From positions 186,001-250,000 of the forward strand of contig KB445809.1 in the NCBI GenBank assembly GCA_000320605.2: 64,000 bases of DNA. Direction: 5' to 3'. Below are positions 23,301 to 34,233 of this stretch, in pieces. The notes under the pieces were generated by a model. It saw nothing but the letters and a program-made list of their open reading frames with translations. It ran no database searches and had not been told where the DNA came from. A program made the translations under genes and the position numbers. The stretch comes from Gelatoporia subvermispora B (Eukaryota > Basidiomycota > Agaricomycetes > Polyporales > Gelatoporiaceae). Each line of letters starts with the position of its first letter. Position 1 is the stretch's first letter.

Positions 23301-24342
23301 GATAAGGATGGAAGGTCTATGGATCAGTTCGCGCGCGTGTCTCGGTTTGTCACCGGTGAGAAGACAATGATTCTAAACCTAACAGAGTGTTACTCACAGC
23401 CGCCTGAAGGTCACGCCTTCGACAGATGACCGAGGGTAGCCTCAGCCCTCAAAAACTTACAAACCCACTGAGAAGACGAGAGCAGATCGCACTGCTGGAG
23501 AAAGGTATTACCTTGTCCCCCACCAAACCTATGTCAATTACTCCATCGCAGTACGATCGAATAAATAGCGCGCTTTAGTACTATTCCAGAAATCTGCTTG
23601 TGAGTGTCTGGTGAAAATCCAGCCGCTAAAGGTAAAGCCTGCTACTCACATGATTTCCCCAACAGCTACAAGGCGGTGACATATCAATCGGCAACACCAA
23701 ATATCCGCACAAGAACATGTAAGGCTGCAAAGACATAAAGTGTTTCTCATTGTTCCACTTGCTACATTCCTTCCATTTGTTCGGCAGGATTTCCAGTTCT
23801 TCGGAAAGGTTGTAGTCTGCCGCAGGCTGTCACCGCATGTTTTCACCGCATGTTGTCATCGCATGTTTTTGCCGCATGTTGTCATCGCATGTTGTCACCG
23901 CATGTTGCTAGCCATACCGATCCGAAAACTTTCTCAGGATCTGTTGCCATCTGAAGGGGTATGATTGCACATGCCGCGTCAAGATGTGTTTCAGCGACGT
24001 GGGGCGGTAGCCCAGGGTCACATAACCCTCCATGTAGTTGCAGATGCTTGCCCTTCAACCCCCCCAACAAAAGTTCCTGCGAGACCTCGAAAATCGAGCA
24101 CTCTCGCATTCTAAAGTGAAAAAGATGATGAACTACTCACTACTATGCATCCAAGATTCGCATGGAGCCTCTGTCCCGTCCCTGAAAGTTCGGAAGGTTG
24201 AATTGAGAAGATCCGCGCTACTTTACACCAACGTCCTAATTGTTCACTGACTAACGTACTACTTTACCTGGTTATGACTGCCGACTCATACGGACGCCTA
24301 GAGGGTTAGCACTTCACCACCAGGTCGCGCCTACCGACACAC
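20389..24342. other. Gene-poor stretch of about 4 kb
   Basis: No frame here has a recognisable domain or consistent splice sites. The largest (22100-22561 +, 20344-20709 +) look like chance frames. The left end is presumably the TEA-factor promoter. A minus frame at 20774-20992 has one hydrophobic stretch (LLLTLVLLAGYG) but no family match. The only clear structure is the 13-bp tandem array at 23829-23906. Confidence 0.35.
23829..23906. repeat. 13-bp tandem repeat, six units
   Basis: Six head-to-tail 13-bp units occupy exactly 78 bp, each ending in CGCATGTT or CCGCATGTT. The first five bases vary: gtcac, ttcac, gtcat, tttgc, gtcat, gtcac. There is no spacer. It lies in the gene-poor stretch upstream of nothing recognised, so a functional role is not evident. 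Confidence 0.9.
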
Positions 24343-25446
24343 TCAAGCATCTCTCCACAGGCTATTCTCGGGGTCGTGTAACGGGCGGGGGACACCTTTC
24401 GGATTCACCGGCATCACGACATATTCATGCGAGTAGGAGTAATGCAAGCATGCGACTACACGCAATGTAGGGCATGCCTTGGCAAGAGCGTGCACAGCAT
24501 CAGATGGGACGATGCCCCATGAAACCACCGACCGCAGGCTCTTGAACATTGCCAGCGTGTCGACCATCTCCTTGTCCTGTATATGTCAGGGGAAACTACG
24601 GGTCAATCAAGACACAAAGACGCTGCAGAATGGCACGCGACGCACCTGCAGGTGGTACCATGACAAAAAACCGAGCGAGCGCAACGCTGGCGCGTCTCTG
24701 GCGAGCGCAGTGAGGACGGATTGGACGGTGCGCTTTCCGAATGGGAAGATCATTCGCAGGGAGCGCAGTCTCGTCGAAGAGGAGCCGAATATCGCCGTGT
24801 ACTGCTGCCAGACCTCGTCGGTATCTTCGCGGAGCCTCTCCACCCATACATGAGTTAGCTGGTGCCCTGTCATGAGCCTCAGCGCTGCATATGGGGAGCC
24901 AACTTCGAGCTTCTGCAAGGAAGGTAGGAAGTCTGCTTCCTCCGGGATCGACTCTATTTCTTCTGCAGCAAGGCGTGTATTTGCCCAGCGGAAGAAGAGG
25001 AGGTGTCGCTGGGCTTGCAAGAAAGACAGCGATGTTGCATCCAAGGTGAAGTCGCAGTGTAACTCATTCAATGAGAACGAGCAGTTGCTGAAGATCCATG
25101 TAGGTGTTTGTGTACTTGAATTGAGAATCTTCAGCGTCTCAAGCCGCGGTAGAATCCTCAACGCCGCCGCCACACATTGCCAGTACTCCTCCGCGTCCGG
25201 AATTCGAACGCCAACCTCGTCTATGATCTTCAGCGACCTCACCAATGGACAAGTCCTGGGGATGTCCACGAAGAGTGCGCACATCTCTCTGGTGCTGCTG
25301 CGAGTCGTGCATTCAACATCCTTGTATAGGAAGAACTCTGCCTCCGGATTCAAAGCTCTACAGGTCGCGCTGAGAGCGTATAGATCCTTTCGTACAGTGA
25401 CATGCTGGAGCATCTCTCGCCACAGCTCTGGGGGTAGTCGGTCCAT
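24343..25446 (-). CDS. F-box protein
   Basis: Two exons, 25446-24646 and 24576-24343, separated by a 69-nt intron, give 344 aa. The ATG at 25446 begins MDRLPPELWREMLQHV; the frame extends upstream only without an ATG. Residues 1-45 (LPPELWREML ... DLYALSATCRALNPEAEFFLYKDV) match the F-box-like motif at the start of many agaricomycete proteins. The remainder has loosely spaced leucines (LPRLETLKIL, LPSLQKLEV, LRSLRMIF, LRSLGFLSWYHLQ) resembling degenerate leucine-rich repeats. It probably acts as an SCF substrate adaptor; the target is unknown. It is not closely similar to the F-box protein at 1218-2885. Confidence 0.8.
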
Positions 25447-26354
25447 CCCAACACCTCTTCTGCTTGAATACAACCGAAGGCAGGCCTTGAGGCAGATCGT
25501 TTCGGATTCAGTACAGTGGAAATTTAGGGCATCCCAGAGAGCATACCTCGGTGTTCACCGCGATCGTTACGTCTTCGAGCTTCCCCAAACTAGATTGAGT
25601 TGAAAGGAGTAAACTCTATAACCCCTGGTCTGGACAAACACGAGTCTATTCACGACTCGAGGAGCTTATCCGCAGCAAGATGGCTATCCACAGTAGGCGC
25701 GGAGCTGGGCGGGCCGCAGGAATACATCCTCTTTAGGAACAGTATTCATACGGTCGTCGCGAGCTGCCATCTCATCGGGTGCCCGATTGAAGCTTCGTGT
25801 CCTTCCCGTTCCATACGAGAATCGAGATGCTTGGTACTACTAGCGAGTCACATACAAGCTTTCATTTCCACCGGAAATCCACCGTCACTTACCGCTACAC
25901 ATGATGAATTTCAATGTCGAGTCGAGTCGGGTTCCAACATCTGAGGCACCTGATTGGGCATATCACTTCTCTGTGCTTTGAGATTTGATATTTGAGAACT
26001 GACATCGCACCCTGTTATCTGTATACCGAGTAAGGGTACATTAAACTGACTGGTGTATTTTTACTGCTGCTGGAATTAAGACGATCCTCACTTGCCCGGA
26101 GGATTGGTTGTTCACGTGATACCGTCTGGCTCATCGTGAGGCGCTCGAAAAGCTCAACGCCTTGGCCTTGTACTTCGCATGTCACAAGCTCTCGAAAGCC
26201 TAGAGGATTCAGAGCATTACCATCCTGTGTTCTTTTTGCATTGGGTTCAGACCTTGATCTGTGCTACTCGTTGTCATTTACTTAGCAAGAATACCTGCTC
26301 GCTTACCACGACCTCCCATAAGCCGCAAAAAACTAGTGGTAAAGTGAACGCGAC
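25447..26354. other. Divergent intergenic region
   Basis: About 0.9 kb between the divergent F-box and JmjC genes. It holds AT-rich tracts and no supported coding region. The promoter of the JmjC gene should lie at its right end. Confidence 0.3.
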
Positions 26355-27974
26355 ATGGCGAAGGGGAAAGCTGTCGAACGTATCGATCCTATGATCTCAG
26401 CATCTGACTTCTTCTCAAAATTCGTCTCAAAACGAAAGCCAGCTATAATTCGCGGCTTGCCTGATGACGCCGCCTTCCGCGCCCAGCACTGGGTACGTCG
26501 CGCAGCTCATAGCTCTGCTGAACTTGGTGATCTTATGACACATCCTAAAGACAGACCTGTCTTATCTGTCTTTCAAAGCTGGATCCTCCAATGTGATGGT
26601 GGAACCCATACATCCCACTGAACGCCAGTTCGGCACGGACGTCGAACGCATCGAAATATCGTTCCGCGATTTTCTGGCATCACTTCAAACGGCGGAAGGA
26701 CCACATCATTACCTCACGACGCAATACGCAAACGAGGAGGACGCTGAGACCGTGTTTCCTGCGCCGACGGACGCACTACGGGACGATTTCCCGGAGGTTC
26801 CTCGGATTATGGGCAACCTCGTCTTGCAGCAGGTGAACCTCTGGTTGGGGAAATCGAAGGATGGCTCATCATCCGGACTGGTAGGTCCATTCAGTATTTC
26901 TGCCGAGTTTGTACCCAATGCCTAGCCTCCATACAGCATCACGACTTTCATGACAACCTCTACTGCCTCCTGCAAGGCCGCAAGCGATTCGTGCTCTTCC
27001 CTCCCAAAGACGTACACCACCTTTATCCTTACGGCACGCTCGGCACCCTGCACCCCAACGGGCTGATCTCCTATACCGATGCGCCTATGCGTGCAGACGG
27101 CCTCTCGCGGCGCGTAGCGTGTAAGGCGCGAGTCCGGGCGCTAGAGGAGAAACTCGACGCGCTGGGGAATCTGAAGCAGAATGGCAAAGGCAAGGCCAAG
27201 GAGAGCAAGGAGATGGCGCGGGAGCGCGAGCGGCTCATGAAGGAGCATGATCGCGCACTGGATGAGCTGGCGCAGGCGACGCTGGAGGATGAGGCGGGGC
27301 TTGGCGTGGAGGATGAGGTGGACGACTTTGATGCATTGATGGGCGGCCTCGAAGGTGGATTCGGGGAAGACGATTTTGACGATGGAGAAGCGGGCCCATC
27401 TGGCATCGTGGACAGCGATGCAGGCGATGACGGAGACGAGGACGGAGATAATAGCGAAGAAGAAAGCGAGGAAGAGGATGACGTAGCGCTTGGGGAGGGC
27501 GATGAACATGAACATGGCGAGCCGTCGTCCTTCTCCCGCATCCCTCCTGCCTACCTGCACAAGCATCTCAATTTGCCCACTACAGCCGTTCTCCCGCCCG
27601 ACTTCGACCCCGCCGACTTCCCTGACTTTGTCAAGGCCAGCAAGCCGCTCGTTGTCGAGCTGTCCGCGGGCGAGATGCTCTACCTCCCCGTGTCGTGGTG
27701 GCACGAAGTGACCTCGTCCTCACCAGACTCATCATCCGGCTCCGGCGTACACATGGCGTTCAACTACTGGTTCTATCCGCCCGATACACTCGATTCGTTC
27801 GAGCGGCCATACGCCGACGCCCTAGTCTGGGAACACCTGCGCGCACAGGCCGCCGCAAGTGCCGCAGAGGAGTGGGCCGGCTTTGCGCAGGACGACGCAT
27901 CGGAAGGCAAGAGGAAGACGGACCCTATGGGCGGGGTACAGCTGCCGACCAAGAAGCAGAAGACGAGGCGATAA
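26355..27974 (+). CDS. JmjC/cupin-like Fe(II)/2-oxoglutarate hydroxylase
   Basis: Three exons, 26355-26492, 26551-26880 and 26937-27974, join to 501 aa. The first acceptor (AAAG at 26550) was chosen because it gives HW-TDLSYLSFKAGSSNVMVEPIHP in phase. The iron site is visible: HHDFHDNLYCLLQGRKRF starts exon 3 (His157, Asp159 as HxD), and the distal His is in SGVHMAFNYWFYPPD (about 428). KRFVLFPPKD and AGEMLYLPVSWWHEV are typical of small JmjC hydroxylases of the JMJD7/TYW5/cupin_8 group rather than multi-domain histone demethylases. Between the metal ligands there is an unusual insert (about residues 195-340): a charged coiled-coil-like stretch, then a very acidic one. The C-terminus has a basic KKQK nuclear-type signal. 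The substrate (protein or tRNA) is unknown. Confidence 0.85.
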
Positions 27975-30045
27975 AGTCGGGCGCCTCGCACTGCCAGGTC
28001 TCTTCTGTTCTCTCTGGAAGGCGACGCTGCTGACAATCCGTAATCATCTCCGACGCGCAATTTATCAGGCTGGAATTTCTGCGGGGAAGGTGGTACTCTC
28101 ACTCGGTGTGGCTTTGTATTACTTCGGCAGCAGGGTCCTGCCCGATACAGAACGCGGAGGCAGGTCCGTGGCTTCCCGTCTAGAACCTAATCGCAAGAGA
28201 AGCTTGCGTGCTGAAGCTCTGCGCCTACGGTCTGAGCTCTGTGATATACTGAACGACCTCTGATCGTACTTGAACGCAGCGCAAGTGGAGCTCGTCAGGT
28301 AACGGCAACGAGAGGATCATAATTTGTTGATACACTGTGGGAGCGATTCTGACCGCTTTGGCACTTCCTAACGCTCTTGGATTACCTCTCCCATCTGGTG
28401 CTCTTTGTCGATGGGTGACATGTCCGAAGTAGGTCGGACGCGCTTGACAATGGCCTCGTGCAGATGTCGTGGTCGCTCGCCCAGGACGCAGGATGCGTCT
28501 TGGGCAGCTGTGCTTCTGGCGGCTGCAGAGCTCTCGTTCCGTACTGGACAAAATTCAGGGCATCGATGACACCAGCCCGCTTCCAGGGCTTGTCACCTGA
28601 TGTTCACCCATTCCTACGGCGGCAAACATCAGGATTCGAAAAGGTTTATCGCTAACCCTGTCGGTCTGAATGCACGACACTGGAATAGACGGCGGTGTGT
28701 AAACCCCTATGGCGTCCAGGCCGCCCGCGCTGTCCAGTTGCACCCTCGTGCCATATCTTGATATGACGCCAAGGGTTGGGAACTTGTCGGACAGGCTCTC
28801 GTACCAGTTATCAGTATCAGAATTTCCGTGTCAGTCTAGAACCTGTGCAACTAGCACACCAAGGGACATCGGAGTAAATCAGTCTGGCGTAGGTGGTGGT
28901 CAGACAATGACACAATAACGTCATGAGATTACTTCCTAGTCAGTCAGTTGGGTAAGCTGCGCGGACTGTCCAAAGTCCGCGCTCATATACGTTGGACGCA
29001 CGGTACACAGCATATGTAACGACCGAGTAACGGGATGGTGACAAATGGCTGTGCTCTCAGGACGCATCACTAGTGCGCGACTAGCACATTTCGACGCTCG
29101 CGGCGGTGTCTCTACTGTCTCCTCGTCGACCATCGCGCGAACGGTGTATCCTTGGGTTTCTCCTTTTGCATGTCGCATCCTTCGTCGTCGCCGGTCTCTT
29201 GCTACTTCCGAGCGGCAGCTATTTCAGGTTGAATAGCAGACAGACGGTGAGCTTCGGTTGCCTGTTTTGAGCAATGTCCGGAAGGGAGGCATTGTCGGGC
29301 ATGCTCACTTCCACGACCCGGCAGTCATCATGCTTGTGATATTCACTGCGCAATCCATCATCCACGGGCATGGCCCTGCGGTCTGTATGGAAATGTTGCA
29401 GTTATTCGTACTCCGTCGTCGACCCACGCGGCTCCAGGCTGAGTACGTATTTTCGATTCGATGGCCGGCCGATGGTGCAGTCTCGCGTATACATGTCGCA
29501 ACGTGCGGACTTGTACTCTCTGAAGACGCATTCACAAACACCTGCCCCTCACTGCCAATGGCTTCTGGCTCAATTCTCGAGATTACTTTTTGGCACTTTC
29601 ACCTCCGTTTACAGACGCCTCGCCGCCTGATCAGGCAACTCAGAGTAGTACTCCGAGCGTCGGACGCAAGGTCGCCGACGAATGATTGTCTGTCTTGACC
29701 ATTCATTTTCCAACGATCCCTCTCGAACGTCCCACTATAGTATTCTGATGTGTGTTTTCCCAGCTAACCGTACCACTATCTTCCGGGGGTTTTGACCGTC
29801 AACCACTGTCTCGCCGTCACGTGATTTTGCAGTTAGATGCGGAGCCTCAATCGGAGCATCGTCACCAATCAATGACATAGAGTCAGTAAGTCACCTGAAG
29901 AGGAATACTTTGAAACCATCTGACTCCGTCTGTCCGTCATCATTGTTGGGCCCGTCTGCTCGATCCCTGTCTCCTGTCTCCAGTATTGGTGCATGTGATA
30001 GAGGGCGCTGTTTAAGATACCGACAGCCGGTGCGACATCGAGGTT
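27975..30045. other. Intergenic, about 2 kb without a recognised gene
   Basis: Several frames of 60-146 codons (for example 29258-29698 +) show no domain and no consistent splice pattern. There is a short inverted repeat near 28960 (gcggact..agtccgc). The right end is the left flank of the TIR element. Nothing else was seen. Confidence 0.35.
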
Positions 30046-30047
30046 TA

Positions 30048-30905
30048 CAGTGATATACGGGCCGGTGGGACACCAAAATCTTACTCGTTGCCTGACATGC
30101 GAAGAACATATTTTTTCCGTACGATCAATACACCGATGTAAACTACAGGTCTTGAGCTTTATTTCTAGACCACTTTGAGCATATCACTCGTGAGCAAGCA
30201 TGACTGCAAGGCCCATCAGTTGCAATTTGCGTTATCGGCCTAAAACCGGCCAGTGGGACAGCGTCACATCATGCGACTACTTACTATATAAGGTGCTGCG
30301 GCTAGATAAGACGGAATAACCGCCGGTAGCTCGTCTCTGAAGTTATTTCTTACATGTCTCCTCTATTCTGAGAATTCTCTACAAAATGACTTGGAATAAT
30401 GGACGGTAAAAGGCTATACGTAATTTGTGTCGTTTTTGAGAGATCAGCGTTGTGTACTGTTGGAGTATCTCTCGAATTGGCTCCTGGTGGGACACATGTG
30501 ACCGTGACGAAGGTGGTGACATGTGTGATAGGGCCGCCTGGCTGCGATTAATGCGAAAATATTCATGCGACATTTCCACCGCTCCTGACCTCAAAAAATT
30601 CATGCCATACAAAGTACATGGTCTTGATCTAGCAGTATATCACGAAATTGAAGGAAGATCCGAAGTGAAAGACGTTCTGCAGCCCATAACAGCTCTTAGC
30701 CAAATTTGGCTATCCCGGTTTTCCCACGAGATCGGTCCACTGCGAAGGTTCTACACAAGAAAAAAAAATCCAAAAATCGCATTCGTATGGCCAATGGGTT
30801 CTGTTTGGATTATACAGGCATGGTTTATGATGGAAGGACGTGTGGAAGGCAGGAGGGGCATCTGTCCCACTGGCCGGTAGTGTCCCACCGGCCCGTATAT
30901 CACTG
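30048..30905. mobile_element. Non-autonomous TIR DNA transposon (MITE), Tc1/mariner-pogo-like ends
   Basis: Perfect 26-bp terminal inverted repeats begin CAGTGATATACGGG (30048-30073) and are mirrored at 30880-30905. They are flanked on both sides by TA (30046-30047 and 30906-30907), the target duplication of Tc1/mariner-superfamily elements, whose ends often start CAGT. A second perfect 16-bp inverted repeat lies inside (30246-30261 and 30862-30877, CCGGCCAGTGGGACAG). The core GTGGGACA recurs at the tips, in this inner pair and once internally (30486-30495), which looks like repeated transposase-binding sites. The 858-bp body has no transposase motif, so it would need a helper. It ends 43 bp before the P450 start codon at 30949. 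Confidence 0.9.
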
Positions 30906-30948
30906 TACATGAACCTGACCGACGTGCTATCTTCAGCCGTCCTCCACC

Positions 30949-33537
30949 ATGGCCGTTCCTCCTGGTCTTGTCTACCTTTTCAATAGACTGCCTGGTGTAT
31001 TGGCACCGCCTGTTGTGGTGTACTTTTCAAACATACTATGTCGCAACTACTGTGGGCTGGTTCTTCCGACATGGGGGCTGGTTCTACTATACATCCTGTC
31101 GCTTCCAACTGCGCTCTTTCTTGCTGTACAATGGAGGAGATTCACCAATTACCGCAATGCTGCACGATTGAATGCAGTGATGCCACCCACCGTGGAGTAT
31201 AGATGGCCAGGTGGCATGGACAGTGTGCGCAAAGTCGTGCATGCCTCGAAACACGGCTACCTTGGTGAGCTGACCTGTTGTCGCTGAGGTTCAGCGCCTG
31301 AATTAGCACAGGCGAGATGTTCATCCAGTGGACCGATGCGCATGGCCCAACGTTCAATTGCCCGATTCTGTTCGAGGACAGGGCGAGTAAATCTTCATTT
31401 ACGGCTCCCCTGGGCTCGCGTTTTGACTGTGGCACACAGATTTTCACTTCCGAGCCCGAGCATATCAAGGTAGGTTTGGCACTTTGCGATCCGTGATACC
31501 GTTGCCATCCGCTGACTCGTTCATAAGGCTATTCTAGCGACAGATTTCACAAGTTTCGAGAAAGGTGAGTAGTAATGATCAGCTATTCACCCCTCATAAA
31601 TAGGACGACGGTTGATCCAGTACGCATCTAGGCCCATCTTTCTTCAATCAACTCAAGACCCTCATGGGGACTGGTGTGTTCAACTCAGATGGTACGTCAC
31701 CTCGAAAACCTTCAGCTGTTGCAAATATAACAACCACGTTCTCCGGTTCCCCACAGGTGAGATGTGGAAGTATGTGTATTAGTGAAGTCACCAAATCATC
31801 GGATCTATCGCTGACTCTTGCCCCAGATTCCACCGCGGAGTAGCGAGACCTTTCTTCAGCCGAGACCGCATTAGCCATTTCGACATATTCGACAGGTATG
31901 CTCCATCATCTCGGTCATGTTCGCTACATATTGAATATGTATCACTTGCCAGACACGCCGAGGATGCCATCAACAAAATGAAGGAGCGCCTGCGTGAGGG
32001 CTACGCCGTTGATGTGCAGGACCTCGTTTCGCGCTTCACGCTCGACTCCGCAACAGACTTTCTTTTCGGCAAGGACGCGTGCTCGCTCTCCGCACCGCTC
32101 CCGTATCCGCCCTCCGCGCCCGGCGCGGCCGAGCGGAGCGTCGCCGCGGACGCGCACCCTGCAAATCAGTTCTCGAAGGCGTTCATGAACGCGCAGCTAG
32201 CAACGGCGATGCGGAGCCGCTTCCTCGACGCTTGGCCGCTGTTCGAGTTCTGGGAGGATAAGGTCGCGAAGCACATGGGGACGGTTGACGCGTTCGTGGA
32301 CCCGATCGTGCAGGATGCGCTCGCGAAGCATCAGGCGAAAGGCGGCGTGAACGCGAGCAAGGAGCCCGCGGACGATGAGACGCTCCTAGGGCATTTGATC
32401 AATATGACTGATGGTATGTTGGTGGATGCGGACTGTGGTGGCGCGTGCTGATCCGAGCGCGTGACCAGACGCGCAGATCCTCAAGGATGAAACGCTGAAT
32501 ATCTTGCTCGCGGGAAGGGACACGACGGCGGCAACGCTCACATTCACGCTGTATGTCTTGATCGAGCACCCCGAGAATTTGCAGCGTCTGCGCAGCGAGA
32601 TCCTAGAGAAGGTCGGGCCCTCACGCCGCCCAACATACGATGACATTCGCGAGATGAAATTTCTCCGTGCGTTTATCAATGAAGTGCTACGGCTGTATCC
32701 GCCTGTGTAAGAGTTATCTTATTTTCATCTCTCATACTGAATTTTAGATCACTCATCTGACTATTGACTGTACAGACCTTTCAATGTCCGGTATGTGTAA
32801 GCTAAACTCGAGAGGGGCGTTGTATTCATGTCGTATCATTGTTTCCAGGACGTCAAACAAACCTACTGTCTGGCCCTCAAAACGCGCGGATGGCAGAGGC
32901 CTGTACATTCCGCCAAATGTCAGGTTGGTGTCTGTATGCTTTCTGCAACCCTCAACCGTTGAGTAAATTCCTCACAGAACCCCCTATTCCGTCTTCGTCA
33001 TGCACCGCCGGAAAGACCTGTGGGGTCCTGATGGTAGGCTCGTAGTGTGTTGCGAACGTTCTGCGTGATGCTGATATTACTTTAGCTCTCAAGTTCGATC
33101 CCGACCGCTTCTTGGATGAACGTCTGCAGAAGTACCTGACGGTCAACCCCTTCATCTTCCTGCCGTTCAATGCTGGCCCGCGCATTTGTCTCGGACAGCA
33201 GGTAAGCTGTACTGTGAACTACTGATTTTTAGTTCTCTCTGACACTTTCGGTCGTAGTTCGCGTACAATGAAGTCTCGTTCATGCTGATCCGACTTCTGC
33301 AACAGTTTGACGGAATCGAACTGGTGCCGGAGGCCAACCCCGAGTCCATTCCTCCGCATTCTGTCAAAGAGTCTCCGGCTACTTCCATCTTATCTGATGG
33401 TCAGGAGAAGGTGTGGTTGAAGAGCCACTTTACCCTGTATGCGAATGTGAGTGCAGTAACAGTTTCCGTTGACCGAGAGACATGATGCTGATATAGCTGT
33501 CCAGCACGGCCTTTGGGTCCGAATGCACACAGTGTAG
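30949..33537 (+). CDS. Cytochrome P450, CYP63-like
   Basis: A heme-thiolate monooxygenase of the CYP63 type, which in white-rot fungi is linked to oxidation of alkanes, fatty acids and aromatics. About 14 exons join in phase, including a 13-nt exon (31757-31769) and a 15-nt exon near 32777. Residues about 10-65 are hydrophobic, fitting an ER anchor. Conserved elements are all present: I-helix [13 protein letters not shown]-helix ExxR in [12 protein letters not shown], a PERF-like FDPDRF and the heme loop [12 protein letters not shown] with its Cys ligand. The C-terminal exon was chosen with acceptor GTCCAG to give YAN-HGLWVRM and the stop at 33537. The gene appears intact. Its promoter and 5' UTR region is occupied by the TIR element ending at 30905, so expression may be altered. 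Confidence 0.88.
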
Positions 33538-34233
33538 GGCCGTGGGCTCAGCTTGTTGGGCATCCAATGGAGACGAGCTTTGCAATGTTGCATCCGCTCA
33601 AGTTGACAGGTGGGGAAAAGTTTTTCTGTGTTGTTGTATGGGATAGCGGAAGCAAATCAGTCGGTGTAGAAATGTTCTTGGCAAGGGATGTGTTTATTAC
33701 CTCAATATTCAATCCACCAGCAATTGTATCAGTCTCTGAAGCGGGTCCGTCGAAATATAGGGGAAAATAGTTTCTTCGGGATGTGATAAACGCCATCCAC
33801 GTTGTCCCTAACAGATAGCTCCAGGGAGGAAGCCCTTTAGATGCGGCAAGTCGAAATCAGCTCGCAGGAGCGCCACGATGACCAGTCACGTGGTTTCTCG
33901 ACGCGTGCATTTGAGAGCGCCTATTCTAACGCCAGTGTGGCTGCATTCTGCGGGTCTGCCAGGTTGTCCTCCTCCTTGCCCTTGTCTCTACTGCGGTGAT
34001 CTCTCGTCTCGCATCTCATACTAGCCTTATTCAATTTGACGGTCCGGAAAGGATCTGATACTCTTTACCCCCAACATCTTGCTGCAAAACCGCACAACGG
34101 AAAGGTTACGCTCTCACGACTCTCCCATTCACCTGGAGATTGCTGGCCCCTTTGTTGGATTGTGCATAGTAACGTGAATGCTAGATGCAACGTAAGATTT
34201 ATGTTCAAGAAAAACGATTATCTGTGATTGAGA
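33538..34233. other. Intergenic between the P450 and the RBR ligase
   Basis: About 0.7 kb in a tandem arrangement, holding the P450 3' UTR and the ligase promoter. The frame 33513-33770 overlaps the P450 end and has no domain. Confidence 0.3.

Noticed and set aside
27071..27704. Long serine-rich and hydrophobic minus frames opposite the JmjC gene
   Set aside because: They are shadows of the acidic, repetitive JmjC codons; the plus strand has the catalytic motifs.
30452..30880. 142-codon frame inside the TIR element, considered as a transposase
   Set aside because: No DDE/D signature or helix-turn-helix is visible, and the frame runs into the terminal repeat.
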